Assembly: GCA_963971305.1 (NCBI GenBank)
Contig: OZ020304.1
Coordinates: forward strand, 21,868,103 to 21,932,102
Direction of reading: 5' to 3'
DNA: 64,000 nucleotides
Source: Arcuatula senhousia
Lineage: Eukaryota; Mollusca; Bivalvia; Mytilida; Mytilidae
This document shows, one piece after another, positions 24,572 to 37,000 of this stretch (its first letter is position 1; every line of letters starts with the position of its first letter). A program made the position numbers and the translations under genes. The notes under the pieces are model-generated. The model worked only from the letters and a program-made list of their open reading frames with translations. It did no database searches and was not told the DNA's origin.

Positions 24572-25414
24572 GTCCACCAATTCCAACTGTTCAACTTTTC
24601 AAAGTAACTGGCTTGGCCATTTTAAAAATTGCTCAGCCAATTGGTTGAACAGATGAAACCAATTGACAAGAAAAATAAGCAGTACTGTGCAGAAAAATAA
24701 AATAACTTACCAACTTCTGTTTCAGAGATGTAATAATAGTTTCAATGTGACTTAGTCATTTCAAAAACAAATAGCCAATAACAAAATATAAAAGAATTCC
24801 AAAATGTGCAAATTTAATCTTTATAAAGTCTGAGTACCAAAGGGCACATTGTTAATTTAAATCAAAATATATTAATCATCATAAGTTCATGAGATTTTTT
24901 CGAGGCATTATTATCTTTAAGGTATTTTTTAATGCTTTAATATGTTCAAGGGAGACAATAATCTTGAGTTTTATATTGACTATCACATTTATTGAGTTGA
25001 CAAAAATTGTTTCCCTTTATTTTATTCAAGTACCCAAATAATCCTTTAAAAATAAAATACCTTGCATAATTTCCATGCACCTATTATGATTTATATTTAT
25101 TTTTATAGATTAACCATGTGCCTTAAGGTATTCAGACTTTATAAAGATTAAATTTGCACATTTTGGAATTCTTTTACATTTTGTTATTGGCTATTTGTTT
25201 TTGAAATGACAAAGTCACATTGAAAATATTGTTACATCTCTGAAACAGAACAGTTGGTAAGAAAAATTTTTTTTCTGCACTGCACTGCTTACTTTTCTTG
25301 TAAATTGGTTTCATCTGTTCAACCAATTGGCTAAGCAATTTTCAAAATTGCCTAGCCAGTTGAAAATTGCCTAGCCAGTTACTTTGAAAAGTTGAACAGT
25401 TGGAATTGGTGGAC
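24572..25414. mobile_element. Long foldback element
   Basis: Two arms of about 400 bases are inverted complements and nearly meet in the middle. The ends read GTCCACCAATTCCAACTG and its complement, and the arms share the CTTTTCAAAGTAACTGGC, CAAATAGCCAATAACAAAAT and AATTTAATCTTTATAAAGTC blocks. Small differences show the arms have diverged. No coding capacity. Such a locus could form a long hairpin RNA if transcribed. Confidence 0.8.
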
Positions 25415-25958
25415 AATAAAAACAAGAAGAGAATCTTTGACAGTAATGAAAATATACTCTGTTCGATGCAAATATCTACAGAGTTTATATTCTTAAAGCA
25501 GACTGGACACGATTTTTCACTTTTTTATATTATGATAAAAATCTGTCATAAAATGCTATTTAATATGAAATACGCCCTTGTTTTGTTGATATACACTTTT
25601 TAGGCATTTGTTTATGACCTCTGAAATATGCAAAAAATAATCGGCGATTGAGCCCAAAACCAGGCTTGACGTCACACGGGCCACTGGTTCATCGTTGCAC
25701 TGGTCCATCGTTAAAACAATGGTATATAGTCAATTAAAACAAATCGAGAGAGTTGTTAAAATTAAATTGACAGTTCTTAAAAATGCACTTTTATGAATAT
25801 ATTTGACTGCAGTAACAAACAGAAATATAGGATCGGAAATATTTTTAAATGTTACTTTCATGAATTTAATTTTTTTAGAGCAGTCAGTCTGTAAAGCTTG
25901 TTAGTTGTCGCGGCAGAAATAAAGTTTGCTCTGTGCATTTTTACATTACTACGACTCA

Positions 25959-26088
25959 TTGGCGGATACAGGGGGTTCGGAACCCCCTTTCCTCCCAATT
26001 CTTTTTTTAATTCTCGTGTAGTTAAGCAAAATAGATCTGGAGCCAGTATGCAAAACCCCCTTTCAAAAATGTCTGAATCTGCCTCTGC
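25959..26088. mobile_element. MITE, GGCGGATCCAG family, copy 2
   Basis: The left end TTGGCGGATACAGGGGG and right end GTCTGAATCTGCCTCTGC are imperfect complements. The interior has CCCCCTTTC tracts like the copy at 46952-47121. The overlapping 118- and 84-codon frames on both strands are by-products. Confidence 0.6.
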
Positions 26089-26521
26089 AACGTTAACCAG
26101 CCGCGAACCCATTTACTCTGTGACAATAATTGTAAACTGCTTGCTTACTTTGCGTTATTCAGCACCCAACGGGCAAAGGTCTTTTCCTACCCAGACAAAA
26201 GCCCTTTCCAGAGCTCAATGTTCAGAAAGAAAAAAAAGACTTAATCAAGACTGATATTCTGGTTTACTGTATCTTGATTTTAAATTATCTTTTATTTATA
26301 TTTTTTTTCATTGAAATTCAGATAAACGTTACATTCCGAAATTTGGCATAAAATAAAGGTTGTAAATTAATACATCCCGTGGTTTGTGTATTACTTTCTC
26401 CCATGCTAATTGAACCTGAAGGTCATTTGAAGGTTCAGTGATCATACTGGACTGCCGCACCACAGGTGTCATACCTGTCAAAGTACAATGTGAAGTAAGC
26501 GGTCAATGCTCACACCAGTGT

Positions 26522-27105
26522 AAAGGAGTTGAGCCACGAAGCCCCCAAAATGGCCCAAAAATTCAACTTTGATATATCTGCTTGTTGTTGCTGCATTAAT
26601 GTTCATTAGTCTTTATATTTCATGAATTGCAATATTTTTTCCTTCAATTATTTATCAATAAGGAGAGTAGTGAGGTCAAAAATAGACTATTTTGCGAAAA
26701 ATAACAATTTGTGACAGTTTTCCTTGATTTTCATGTATAAATCGATAAATATGAAATGGGCCACACCTGTCGACCAAAATTATTTTGTGATAGAAATGTG
26801 TATTATGATATAATAAATTAATTATCAAAAAATTATGGTGGTCGACGGATGTGGCCAATACTAATTTTGACGAAATATGCAGAGAAAACAGTGAAAATGT
26901 GTAAAAAATGAGGAAATTTCCAAGTTATGGCCTGTTCAAAGTCTCAAAGCTAAACCTGTGGTGTAAATATTTTGCAAAATCTTACAGATATGAAAAGTTT
27001 GTTCATACCTTAACATATTTTAGTTAAATTTTCGACAACTTATAGAAGTTTAAAAAATAGTGAAAATACCGGGCCAAATTAGGGCCTTCGAGGCTCTACT
27101 CCTTT
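26522..27105. mobile_element. 584 bp element with nested palindrome
   Basis: The outer inverted ends AAAGGAGTTGAGCC and GGCTCTACTCCTTT are followed by a GGCCC motif in each arm. The centre contains a second inverted repeat, GGCCACACCTGTCGACC facing GGTCGACGGATGTGGCC (about 26758-26853). The element at 29364-29945 has the same size and plan with a different core. No clear target duplication. No coding capacity. Confidence 0.65.
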
Positions 27106-27579
27106 GCAATTTGCATCATAAATTAATTAGAGTTCATCTAGATCTTCAGTTTTGTTTGATCCTGTGTTTACCTTGAAACATATGGAAGAGGGACATTTTA
27201 GAGGTGCCGGGTTCGTCCATACGTAGATCCGTAAGAATAAATATATTCGTTTGAAAGTCTTTAGCAATTTCTAGATCTGTCGGACTTCAAGTTCCTATTT
27301 TGGGGCAGAGGCATCAATTGGCACATTCCTTCTTTATTTCAGTTCAAACCTAAATTGTTGCGTTCTTCTGTTCAGTAAAGAGACTTCACAATTATTATTG
27401 GGACATGATCACACAGAAAGAATAAAACAGTAAAGTCACTAGTATTTGTAAGATTTTAACAGAAGCTAACAATATACTCTGCAAAATGGTTTAAATTTAT
27501 ATGCTGCATGAAGTAGAATTGGAATTTGGGTGAAATTGAACGCCCCTTAACGTTTGAAACATTGGTTTAATTGAATTAT

Positions 27580-27741
27580 AACAGTGATTCCGAAGCTTTG
27601 TCAGACTGTCAGACAAGTTCAGCAAAAACTGATTCGGTCCATTAAAGATTTTAGGAAATTTATATTGAAATGTTAGCACACATGCACCAAAATGTATGTT
27701 CGGTATGGGAAAAGATAAAAATACCTTCGGAATCACTGTTA
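27580..27741. mobile_element. 162 bp MITE, TAACAGTGATTCCGAAG ends
   Basis: A 17-base inverted repeat bounds a non-coding interior. The flanks are TTA-rich, so a TA or TTA duplication is possible. Confidence 0.6.
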
Positions 27742-27816
27742 TTAAACATAAGCTTGTATAAAACTTAAATCTCAGTTGTCTATATCCTAAAAAAATGTAA
27801 TACCATGTAAATACCC

Positions 27817-27829
27817 CCCCCCCCCAAAG
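27817..27829. repeat. Poly-C run
   Basis: A homopolymer of about thirteen C in otherwise A+T-rich DNA. Its length is likely variable and error-prone in sequencing. Confidence 0.7.
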
Positions 27830-28606
27830 TTTGTTTTTAAAAAACACTTAGTGTTGATAAATGTTTTATATTAGAATTGAATGAATATATAGGCACAATT
27901 ACTTTAAATATAATGCATTTAATGAACTCCTATTGAATACATTAATTTAAAATTTGTATAAACTAATTTGCAGCATGAGCAAAGTTGTTTGGAAGCTGCA
28001 TATGCTTAGACCCTATATTTGAGTCGCCATTCTAAAAAAATATGGGTCAATCTTTTAAGATATTTTCAATATCCATGGCTGAATATAGAAATTCAGAAAA
28101 AAATCCCATATTGATTTATTTTTTTAAATTCAAAAACGATATAATATTGCATTAATTGCCATTAATTTCTTATGCAGTAAAACGACAACTGGCCTATATT
28201 GCGTCATCAGGTCACATGACGCCTATCTCATTAAAAATTTCTGGATCGGCGGAAGCGATAGAATGTGATGCTAATTACTCAAATTGTGATCTTATTCAGG
28301 AGAATTGATTAGTTTTATGGTGTTTTTTACTGTTTATGATGATAATAAGATCTATTTTATACAAATATCAAAAATCGTGTCCAGTCTCCTTTAAGGAATT
28401 AGTGAATGACAGAATAAAAATGAAACCAAAGAATAAAACATCTTATTGATCAGGCAATTTAATTTATCAATTACCTTCAAAAGCCTCATTCCCACAGCCA
28501 AGTTATGAACATAAAAATCGTATATTGGATTATTCTGGCTTACTTTCCTGGGTCGACAGAAATTGCAAAAACAAATCCCATAAAAGTACCCTTCTACAGC
28601 AAATTA

Positions 28607-28814
28607 CTGTGGTTTCATTATTATTCGTGGGGTATCAATTTTCATGGTTTTCCTGGGTGGCGTTGACCCATGAAATTTGATACTCCACGAAAAGGAAATT
28701 TAACATTGATTTGTACACTGCAGACTTCAGAACCACAAATTTAAGAATCCACGAACTTGTCGATTTCTATCAAACCACGAAAATTGGTACCCACGAAAAT
28801 AAATGAATCCACAG
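28607..28814. mobile_element. 208 bp MITE with TA duplication
   Basis: Inverted ends CTGTGGTTTCATT and AATGAATCCACAG flanked by TA (28605-28606 and 28815-28816). Inside, the arms continue as TTCGTGGGG and CCCACGAAAA, with further ATGAAATTTGATA and CACGAAAATTGG blocks. TA duplication suggests a Tc1/mariner-type origin. Confidence 0.75.
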
Positions 28815-29363
28815 TACATGTAAATGTAAACACATTCACAAACCTTAAAATTAAACCTGCAAAAACATTTAACATACATGTATCTTCTGACACAAATACT
28901 GCAAAAAAATTGCCCTGGAAAAAATAACCTGATATCATTATTCATCGAAAAGTTTTGATGTCAGTTGGAATAAATGATCTTTTGTGATGACATTTTATGG
29001 GTATTAAACATTTTTAAAATAAAAAAAAACTTTTAAAAAATACATGATAAAAATTGCCTACTAAAAATCATTGATACTCATTATTAGTTCAATAACAAAA
29101 GGATAAAATTTTATGACTTTTTACAAAACAAAACACTCATGCTATTGATCCCTTCATCATGTTAATACAAAACAAAATCTGTAAACAATCTGTCGATTTC
29201 TTAACAACAAAACACTTCATCAGGTTTATTGAATTACTGGTATATGAAATGTTAAAACTGAATGATACATGTACATGCATCTAAATGTAGAATTGTTAGA
29301 AAGCTCATCAAAGACATAAGGATATCACATTTAATTTCAAGCTTATTTTTTATTTTATCAAGA

Positions 29364-29945
29364 AAAGGACAAGATAGGATAAGAGCACAAATTGGCCCCC
29401 TTAATTAGACAAATTTTCCAAAATTGGAATATTGAATAATAACAATGTGATTTTATGATTAAGAAGTTATATTTTTTAGAACAGGCAAAATTTTATTGAA
29501 AATTTGACATATGGCGTAATTACGCATGTGCACAAAATGATAAAACTGTGAAATGTAGCAAAATTAGCTGAAAATTGTTAAAATGATGACGGTTTTTGTG
29601 AGATTTAAATATGTGCGGACCTGCGGCCCACAAAGATAATTTCTGGAAAGATTAGTTCTGGTATGACAAATTAACAGTTAAAATATTTTTGTGGGCCGCT
29701 TGTCTGCTCATAGTTATTTTAGCCAAAAACATGCAAAAATATACCTTATTTTGAGTAATTTTGAGAAAAAGTCACTTTTTCATAAAGTTTCATCAAATAC
29801 TAAAATGAGATTTGATGTACTTTTTGTTTAAAACATATAAATTCATAAACTTTCATTATTTAATATCAAATAAATCATTATTTTAGCATAAAATTTCACT
29901 TTTGAAAAAGGGGCCAAAAATAGCCCTTATCATACCTTGTCCTTT
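29364..29945. mobile_element. 582 bp element with nested palindrome
   Basis: The ends AAAGGACAAGATAGGATAAG and CTTATCATACCTTGTCCTTT are complementary and lead into GGCCCC in both arms. A central inverted repeat pairs GCGGACCTGCGGCCCACAAA with TTTGTGGGCCGCTTGTCTGC (about 29617-29708). AAGA flanks both sides, possibly a 4 bp duplication. Same plan as 26522-27105. Confidence 0.65.
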
Positions 29946-30210
29946 AAGATCAATGTCTTCCATTAATGAAATATATGGAGATTACATTTTTGATTTTTGA
30001 TGTTTGTTCACAGGACATACAGACTGGGCTATTCCTATGGAAACCCATCCCCACAAAAAAGACCCAAAGTTTCCAAAAGTAAGAAGTATGAAAAAATCAT
30101 ACAATAAAGAAGAATCCTTCAGATAATAACACATCAATCAACCATGATATCGTTTACAATTTTCACTGTTGATATATACTAGTTCAACAGATATATATAA
30201 CTAAAGACAT

Positions 30211-30286
30211 AATGCCCCATCTCACAACATTTGGGACGAATGGACCCTGACACTTTATGCCCCCTACTTTCATAGATGGGGCATAA
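30211..30286 (+). mobile_element. Miniature hairpin-ended element
   Basis: ATGCCCCATC at the left is complementary to the 3' arm of a terminal hairpin, ATGCCCC facing GATGGGGCAT. This keeps both ends of the hairpin-ended architecture with almost no interior, so it is probably an internal-deletion derivative. Confidence 0.5.
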
Positions 30287-30478
30287 AAACCTTCCACATA
30301 CATACATGACAAACATTTTCAGAGAAAATCAAAGCCAGCAGTAGGCAGTAATAAAAGTACATGTATGAAGTGTAAAACAACAACAAATATTCTTTGAATA
30401 TCCCTATTTTCTTAACAAAATAGTCAACAAGCATTCAAACAACTATTTCTTCTTTTTTTTGTGGTTCTTTTGCATAGT

Positions 30479-31092
30479 TTATGTTTTTATATCCAATGCA
30501 ATTATATCTTCTTCATTGACCACATCATCATTTTCGTCATCAACCTCATAATCATCAAGAATTTTATCTTCATCTTCATCAGCATCAACATCAATAATGT
30601 CATCGTCCTCACAACCATCATCAAGGGTCAGATCTATAGTTTCACCATCTTCAAAGGTAGCACCCACGATTTCTTCTTTAACAAAAACGGGTCCTCCTGA
30701 ATATTCATGATCTTCAATTTTCTCATTTTCAGAACAAGTCACATGATTTTCCTTATCTTTATTGTCATCATTTCCTATCACATGACTAGATGAACTTCCT
30801 GTCACATGGCTTGATGAACTTCCTGTCACATCAGTTACTTCTGTTTTGATTTTAGGTTTTTTCTTTAAAATATTTGGCCTTGATCGCAATGTACATAACT
30901 TTCTGTCTTTAACATTTGGTGGAAATGGAATAGGAATGACTTGAATATTTAAATCTTGAAGTGTCTGAACAGTCACATATTTCACAGACATCCTACTTGA
31001 AACAGATTGTATGTCCCAGTAATCAATGTTTCTGAGGCTATTCTTAACTCCAACAACACGACCTGCTTTAGTCGTTGACATGAGATAATTTC
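30479..31092 (-). CDS. DUF7918-like gene coding exon 5 (tail)
   Basis: Completes G173 and encodes residues 174-376 and the TAA stop. The acceptor is TTTGTAG just before 31092. The open frame extends 53 codons further upstream into the intron, but that part is not protein: splice phase and domain continuity place the boundary here. Holds the basic cluster, SUMO-type motifs and acidic tail. I found no convincing AATAAA downstream. Confidence 0.88.
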
Positions 31093-34000
31093 CTACAAAC
31101 ATCATTGAACATGCATGATTTGTTAGCACAAAGTGTGACTTCAATGGCATTAAAATAATAATTGTATGAACTAAAATACTGACAAAGTCAGGAAGGGCCC
31201 CGCGGCAAAAAATCAAAGTGTTTTCAAAATAATTCTTTATAATTCTCAAAATCTGTGATTTTCGAAAAAAAATGAAAGTTTTTTTTCCAAAAATATTAAA
31301 CAGATTTGCACGAAATTTTAATATACAAATTATGACATGCTACTTAGCAGCTGTGCAAAGTTTCAGAACTGCATTGTTAACAGTTTTTGAGTTTAAGTAT
31401 TCACAAAGTCCAATTCTCAAAATCTGTGATTTTTTATAAAAAATATAGTTTTTTCCAAAAATATTGAACAGATTTGCATGAAATTTTAATATGCAAATTA
31501 TGACATGCTACTTAGCAGCTGCACAAAGTTTCAGAACTGTATTGTTATAAGTCCAATTCTCAAAATCTGTGATTTTTTATAAAAAATAAAGTTTTTTCCA
31601 AAAATATTGAACAGATTTGCACAAAATTTATGACATGCTACATGTACTTAGCAGCTGCACAAAGTTTCGGAACTGTATTGTTATAAGTCCAATTCTCAAA
31701 ATCTGTGATTTTTTATAAATAATAAAAGTTTTTTTTCAAAAATATTGAACAGACTTGCACGAAATTTTAATATATGCAATTTATGACATGCTATTTAGAA
31801 GCTGCACAAAGTTTCGGAACTGTATTGTTATAAGTTTTTGAGTTTTAGTGTTCACAAAGTCCAATTCTCAAAATCTGTGATTTTCGATAAAAAATGAAGT
31901 CTTTTACAAAAATATTAATCAGATTTGCACGAAATTTTAATATGCAAATCATGACATGCTATTTAGCAGCTGTACAAAGTTTCAGAACTGTATTGTTAAC
32001 AGTTTTTGAGTTTAAGTGTTCACAATGTCCAATTCTCAAAATCTGTGATTTTCCATAAAAAATGAATTTTCGATAAAAACTGAAGTTTTTTTCAACAATA
32101 TTTAACAGATTTGCACAAAATTTTAATATGCAAATCATGACATGCTATTAAGCAGCTGTACAAAGTTTCAAAACTGTATTATTAACAGTTTTTGAGTTTT
32201 AGTGTTCACAAAGTCCGATTCTCAAAATCTGTGATTTTCAATAAAAAATGAAGTTTTTTTTCCAAAAATATTTCACATTTTTGAATTAATTTTAATATGC
32301 AAATTATGACATGCTACTTAGTAGCTGTACAAAATTTCAGAACTGTACATGTGGTGTTCATAGTTTTTGAGTTTTAGTCTTCACAGGAATTGTTGACGGA
32401 CAGACAGACAGATGGACAAAGTGAAAACTATAGGGCATGTAGGGCGTCCGCATCTTCGATGCGGGGCCCTAATAATGCATTGCTGATCAGATTCTGAGCT
32501 TCTTCACAAATTTTTTTCTTATTATTACAGAGGAGATTAAAAGGTAAATTACTCTGGTTATCTTTTATTGTCCCAATAGAGAGATGCATATTAAAACTGT
32601 GACTGAGTTCAAAATGCCATTAAAATTCCATTTCTTAATAAAATATCTCAAAAGAGGAGGTGCATGTCTTCCTTGGTAAGTAGTTACTCTTTAAAATTCT
32701 GGAAATATCCAGTGCAAGGTTTTCAAGTCTCTCATATTACATGCAGTACAACGATCCTATTCCCAAACAGACAGACAGAGTTATCTTAATCCTAGACCTA
32801 CTTTTGCCTTTGTACTAAAATGTAAATACTCTATTCTGAAAATTCCAGTAAATATACATGTACATGTCATCTCATTCCATATAATAACTTGAGGACTTTC
32901 TGACAAGTGTGCAATGAAATTTACATAAAAATTAAGTGATTACCTGAGGTAACTTTTTGGCAGTCCTTTTTGTTAGCCTGATCATACTGTAATTCTTTGT
33001 TTCTATATCTGGTTTGTGTGGTCCGTAATGTAGCTAAGCAGCACTCCACTTCTATTACACCGACCTTAGAAGATAACCCTTCATCTATTCTGTCGGTCTA
33101 AACAAAAATTATTCTTAATTCATAAGGTTAAAATATATCAATAGGATTTTAGGATCAATTGGATTTCATTAAGTGAGCACTGTCAAATTACTGCAGAAAT
33201 AACCAAAGTGTGAAAGTGGGAAGTTCCTTCAACATGTTCAAATGTTGAGGAAGTTCATTGATAAGTTCCTGAAAAAGTTCCATTTTTAGTAGACAATGTT
33301 CATAGTACATTTTTGTATTCATGCTCAAAACAACTCAGTTTATTTACCAGAAGACAATATATTAATACAACAAAAGTTGACAGCATATCTTATGAACATA
33401 TGTAACTTTTTAGGATTTTCTAAAAAGAACCACTTCAAAACATGAAGGAACTTCCCAACATAAATCGTTCACACTTGGGTAATTTCTGCAGTAAAATTTC
33501 CCAAATATCATAAAGGAAATATTATTCAATCCTGTTTAAACAAGAATACAACAATGAAGTTGTTTAATATACACTTTGCAGTTGCACTGACACCACATGC
33601 ATTTTGACTGACAGGTAAAAATATTAATGCACTGAATTATTAATTGACTGAATTTTTAATATTTCAAGAAAAAAAATATAATTCTACTGAAATTTTTCGC
33701 CAAATATATCAATTGATTTTTATAATTATGAACTGTAATATTTTTTTGGTTTATAGAATCATAAACTAAATTCTTCATGGTGAACATTTTACAGAATTGG
33801 CCTCACGGATTATTCAATGTGCAACATGAAAAATCTAGTTCATGGTTCAATGAAACCTGGTTTATTGGTTACTCACCGTTTTGATGCAATAGTACCAAGA
33901 CAGTACCATTTTTTTCTCATAAAACCTGTATGTAACTGATTGATATTGTTTCCTGTTTGGTAATTTTGTGTTACCTGTACAAACAATTTTTCATAAATAT

Positions 34001-37000
34001 ACATTGTACATACCTCATTTTTGGCATATCTTGGAAGTGAGAACAAAAATTCTCTGACTAATGTTCCATCCCTGAATCCTTTAACAGTCCTGGAATTATA
34101 ATATACTGTGAAATACTTTGATTTATGGGTATATCACTTGATTGGACGAACACATATAACATGTTCATGGATCAATCTATGTCAGATTTTCCTTTCATGG
34201 AAGCCAAATGCTGTGATCACATATAAAACATATTTTTGTTATATTGATAAGCATTATTTTCAAGGATTTTGAAAGTACTCTTGTGATAAAATTTACAAAC
34301 TTTATCATAACCACACTGTCAATGACTGGACATTTTAATAAGTGGTCATGAGTTCATTAAAACCAGCAATTTAGATCAGACCCCCTATAGCTACTTTTGT
34401 AGGTTATTGTGAACAATAATTCAACATATTAATGATACAATATACTGTATAACATGTAAGTAACTGAACCATATTTCTTCTTAATTTGTATTTTGCAGAA
34501 TTCAATTTCTCCTAAAGAAATTAAAAGTACAAGTAATTAGTTTACAGAACTTATGTTTAACACTCAAGGGTCCTGAGTGGCAGAGTGGTCTAAGCCCTGG
34601 TTTAAATACCACACTTTTGATCACTAGCTGATCACCTCTCAGCTGGTGTTCAAGTCCAGTTTGTATTTAACAAAAAAGGGCTTTCCCAACTGTATGTAAT
34701 TAGGTTTGTCAGTTACCTGCCCAAGATCAGTGGTTTTCTCCGTGTACTCTGGTTTTCACTAACATTAAAACTGACCACCCTACATGGCCCAGGTGTGTCG
34801 ATAAAGGGCGTTAAACACCAACACACACACACACACACAACACTCAAGTTGAAGAAATTATATGTACATTTTGTACCTCCAACTAGTTTACAGATTTACA
34901 CTCAAGTTTTAAATGAAATGTACAATACATGTAATTAACTTTAATATATACATGTAATTAAATTACAATAATGCTGTAGATTAAATGTACATGAAATTAA
35001 CCTTTTTGTTCCAGGAGGTAAACTCTTGCTTGTTACTTTCTGTCCATCAATGTAAAACCTGTAATAGCAGGCAGTACTGCCCACTTTGGATTCAATCTGA
35101 ATACTAAATGGTGTAACAGGCCAGCTCTAAAATGGAATGAAAAATGTACATGCAAATAAATTGGGAACAAATTAAGAGAATGTAAACATGGTAAATTTCT
35201 ATCAAAGTGTCTGAACAGGACAGTGGACCAAATTTTTTAGGTCAAGATCAATGTTAACAATCCAGACCAAGTCTGATTTTTTAATAAAAAAGTTCTTCCA
35301 AATGTTTTTCAACTGCATAAGTATGAAATGGATGTGGTAAACAATTGTACAATTGTAACATTTTCCTTTTGTTTTCCTACATGATACAAACACCAACAAA
35401 AAATGATATAGGGAACAAGTGTGCATCTGTCATTTGTATGTTGTTCTATTCCAGAAAGGGGTCTTGCTTTGGCATTTAAAGAATTGGCTTTGAATTGTAT
35501 GCATTCAGTGATTGGGATTAGGAGGGGTCATGTGCCATTTCACACATTCAAATTTGAAATGTCCCATAGAAAAAAGTTACAAAGAATGTTAAAGAATGTC
35601 CCAGTGAAATTTTGAAAGAAATTGTAAAAAGGCACATTCTCAAAATATTAATACTAATCACTGTGCATTGGACTTTTCCTTGAGGGCCAATGCAGCGGGG
35701 AATAATAACCAATGGTCACACATTGCTCTCCCCAGACAACATCCTGGTATGTTTAATTTTTCAATAAAGCATCACATTTCTTAAGGAGGTAAGAACCTGT
35801 GGTTTTGAAAATTTTGATTTTTTTTTATATCCTCTGCCTTTATCCATTAAAATGCATGGGAATTAATTTACCAATTGACCCCCTATTTTCTTTTCATTAT
35901 TTCTAATATCATGTCAAAATAATTACAAATAACATGTATAACAAATTTCAGTAAGTTTTAATTATCATTTCTATGCTTAATAGATCAAAAACTGTTTCAA
36001 TGTTATTCCAATAAAGAATCCAGAGGAGTCCGATTTCTCACCAATTTTTTAAACCCTTATACACATGTATCTGTAAAACCATCTCATGAACATATGAATA
36101 ATTATCTTTGATTTAACTTCATTTAAGTTTTTTCTAAAACGAGAGCCCATTTTTAGGGACATTTAATTACTTTAATTCTCAGGTGCATATCTCCTTAAAG
36201 CATACATGTGATTCTCCCGCCGGGAGACAAAATCTCCCGACTTTTTTATCCATCTCCCGTTCTTCCGACTTTTTGTGTAATCTCCCGCTTTTTCAAGACA
36301 TGACAAAATTTCAGTTTTATAGACATTTTAATTGTTCAATAATAAAAAAATTCCGGTGTTTTAGGGGTTTGTCAATTAGGTAGATGTTAATTTAACAGGT
36401 AAAAGTGTTAATTAAAGGTTTATTGCCATAATTGACCTGATGATTGTATAAACAGTTTGAGATTGATCAGTGAAGCCATGTATATTTGACACACGCTAGT
36501 GCCCTCAATTGATATCGAAATGCAATTTTAATGAGCGTTAAAAATCTCCCGCTTTTTTGTCCAATCTCCAGCCAGAAAAATCAAAATCTACAGCTTTGTC
36601 ATCACGGATTCGTCACATGTATGTTAAAGAATATATTAAAGGTGATTTCAGAAAGCATCACATTTGAGCCAGAGAGCATCACAGCACCAAGATGCCACAG
36701 GGGCCTGGGGAAAACACTGGTCATAATAATGACTGTAAGCTGTTTTTTTTGTGGATTTTGAAATTGCTGCTGATTCATGTAGATTGTATGGCATACACTT
36801 ATTTCAAATCCAATTATTTTTGTGATGTATCAGACTATTAATTTATCTAATATGTGAGCGTAGCAAGCTCTTTAATGTAGAAAGTATGCCAAATTGCACG
36901 AGACTCAAAATACTATGGAAGAAAAATCGTTCTGTCACCGGAAACATTCAATATCGGAAGTTTTCGCAAATGTCTGCGCGTGCTGAAAAATAGTAATATA

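Larger units (their letters stand above)
25493..28394. mobile_element. Possible 2.9 kb element with TTAA-flanked inverted ends
   Basis: TTAAAGCAGACTGGACACGA at the left faces TCGTGTCCAGTCTCCTTTAA at the right, giving about 25 bp inverted ends flanked by TTAA. The interior has no transposase-like frame and includes three smaller insertions (25959-26088, 26522-27105, 27580-27741). Alternatively these are two independent solo ends of one family. Confidence 0.45.

Noticed and set aside
25898..26254. 118-codon plus-strand frame
   Set aside because: It spans a MITE and its flank and has no domain; the opposite strand is also open, as expected of a low-stop patch.
27497..27847. 116-codon minus-strand frame
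   Set aside because: It crosses a MITE (27580-27741) and a poly-C run, and has no recognisable motif.
31093..31249. N-terminal 53 codons of the long minus-strand frame ending at 30479
   Set aside because: They are intronic and partly within the GGGCCCCGC element. The true upstream sequence comes from the exon at 32944-33097.
34569..34640. tRNA gene
   Set aside because: The A and B boxes are present, but the cloverleaf and acceptor stem do not close and the body continues into a SINE with a target duplication.
34819..34838. Independent (CA)n microsatellite
   Set aside because: It is the tail of the SINE and lies exactly before the right target duplication.
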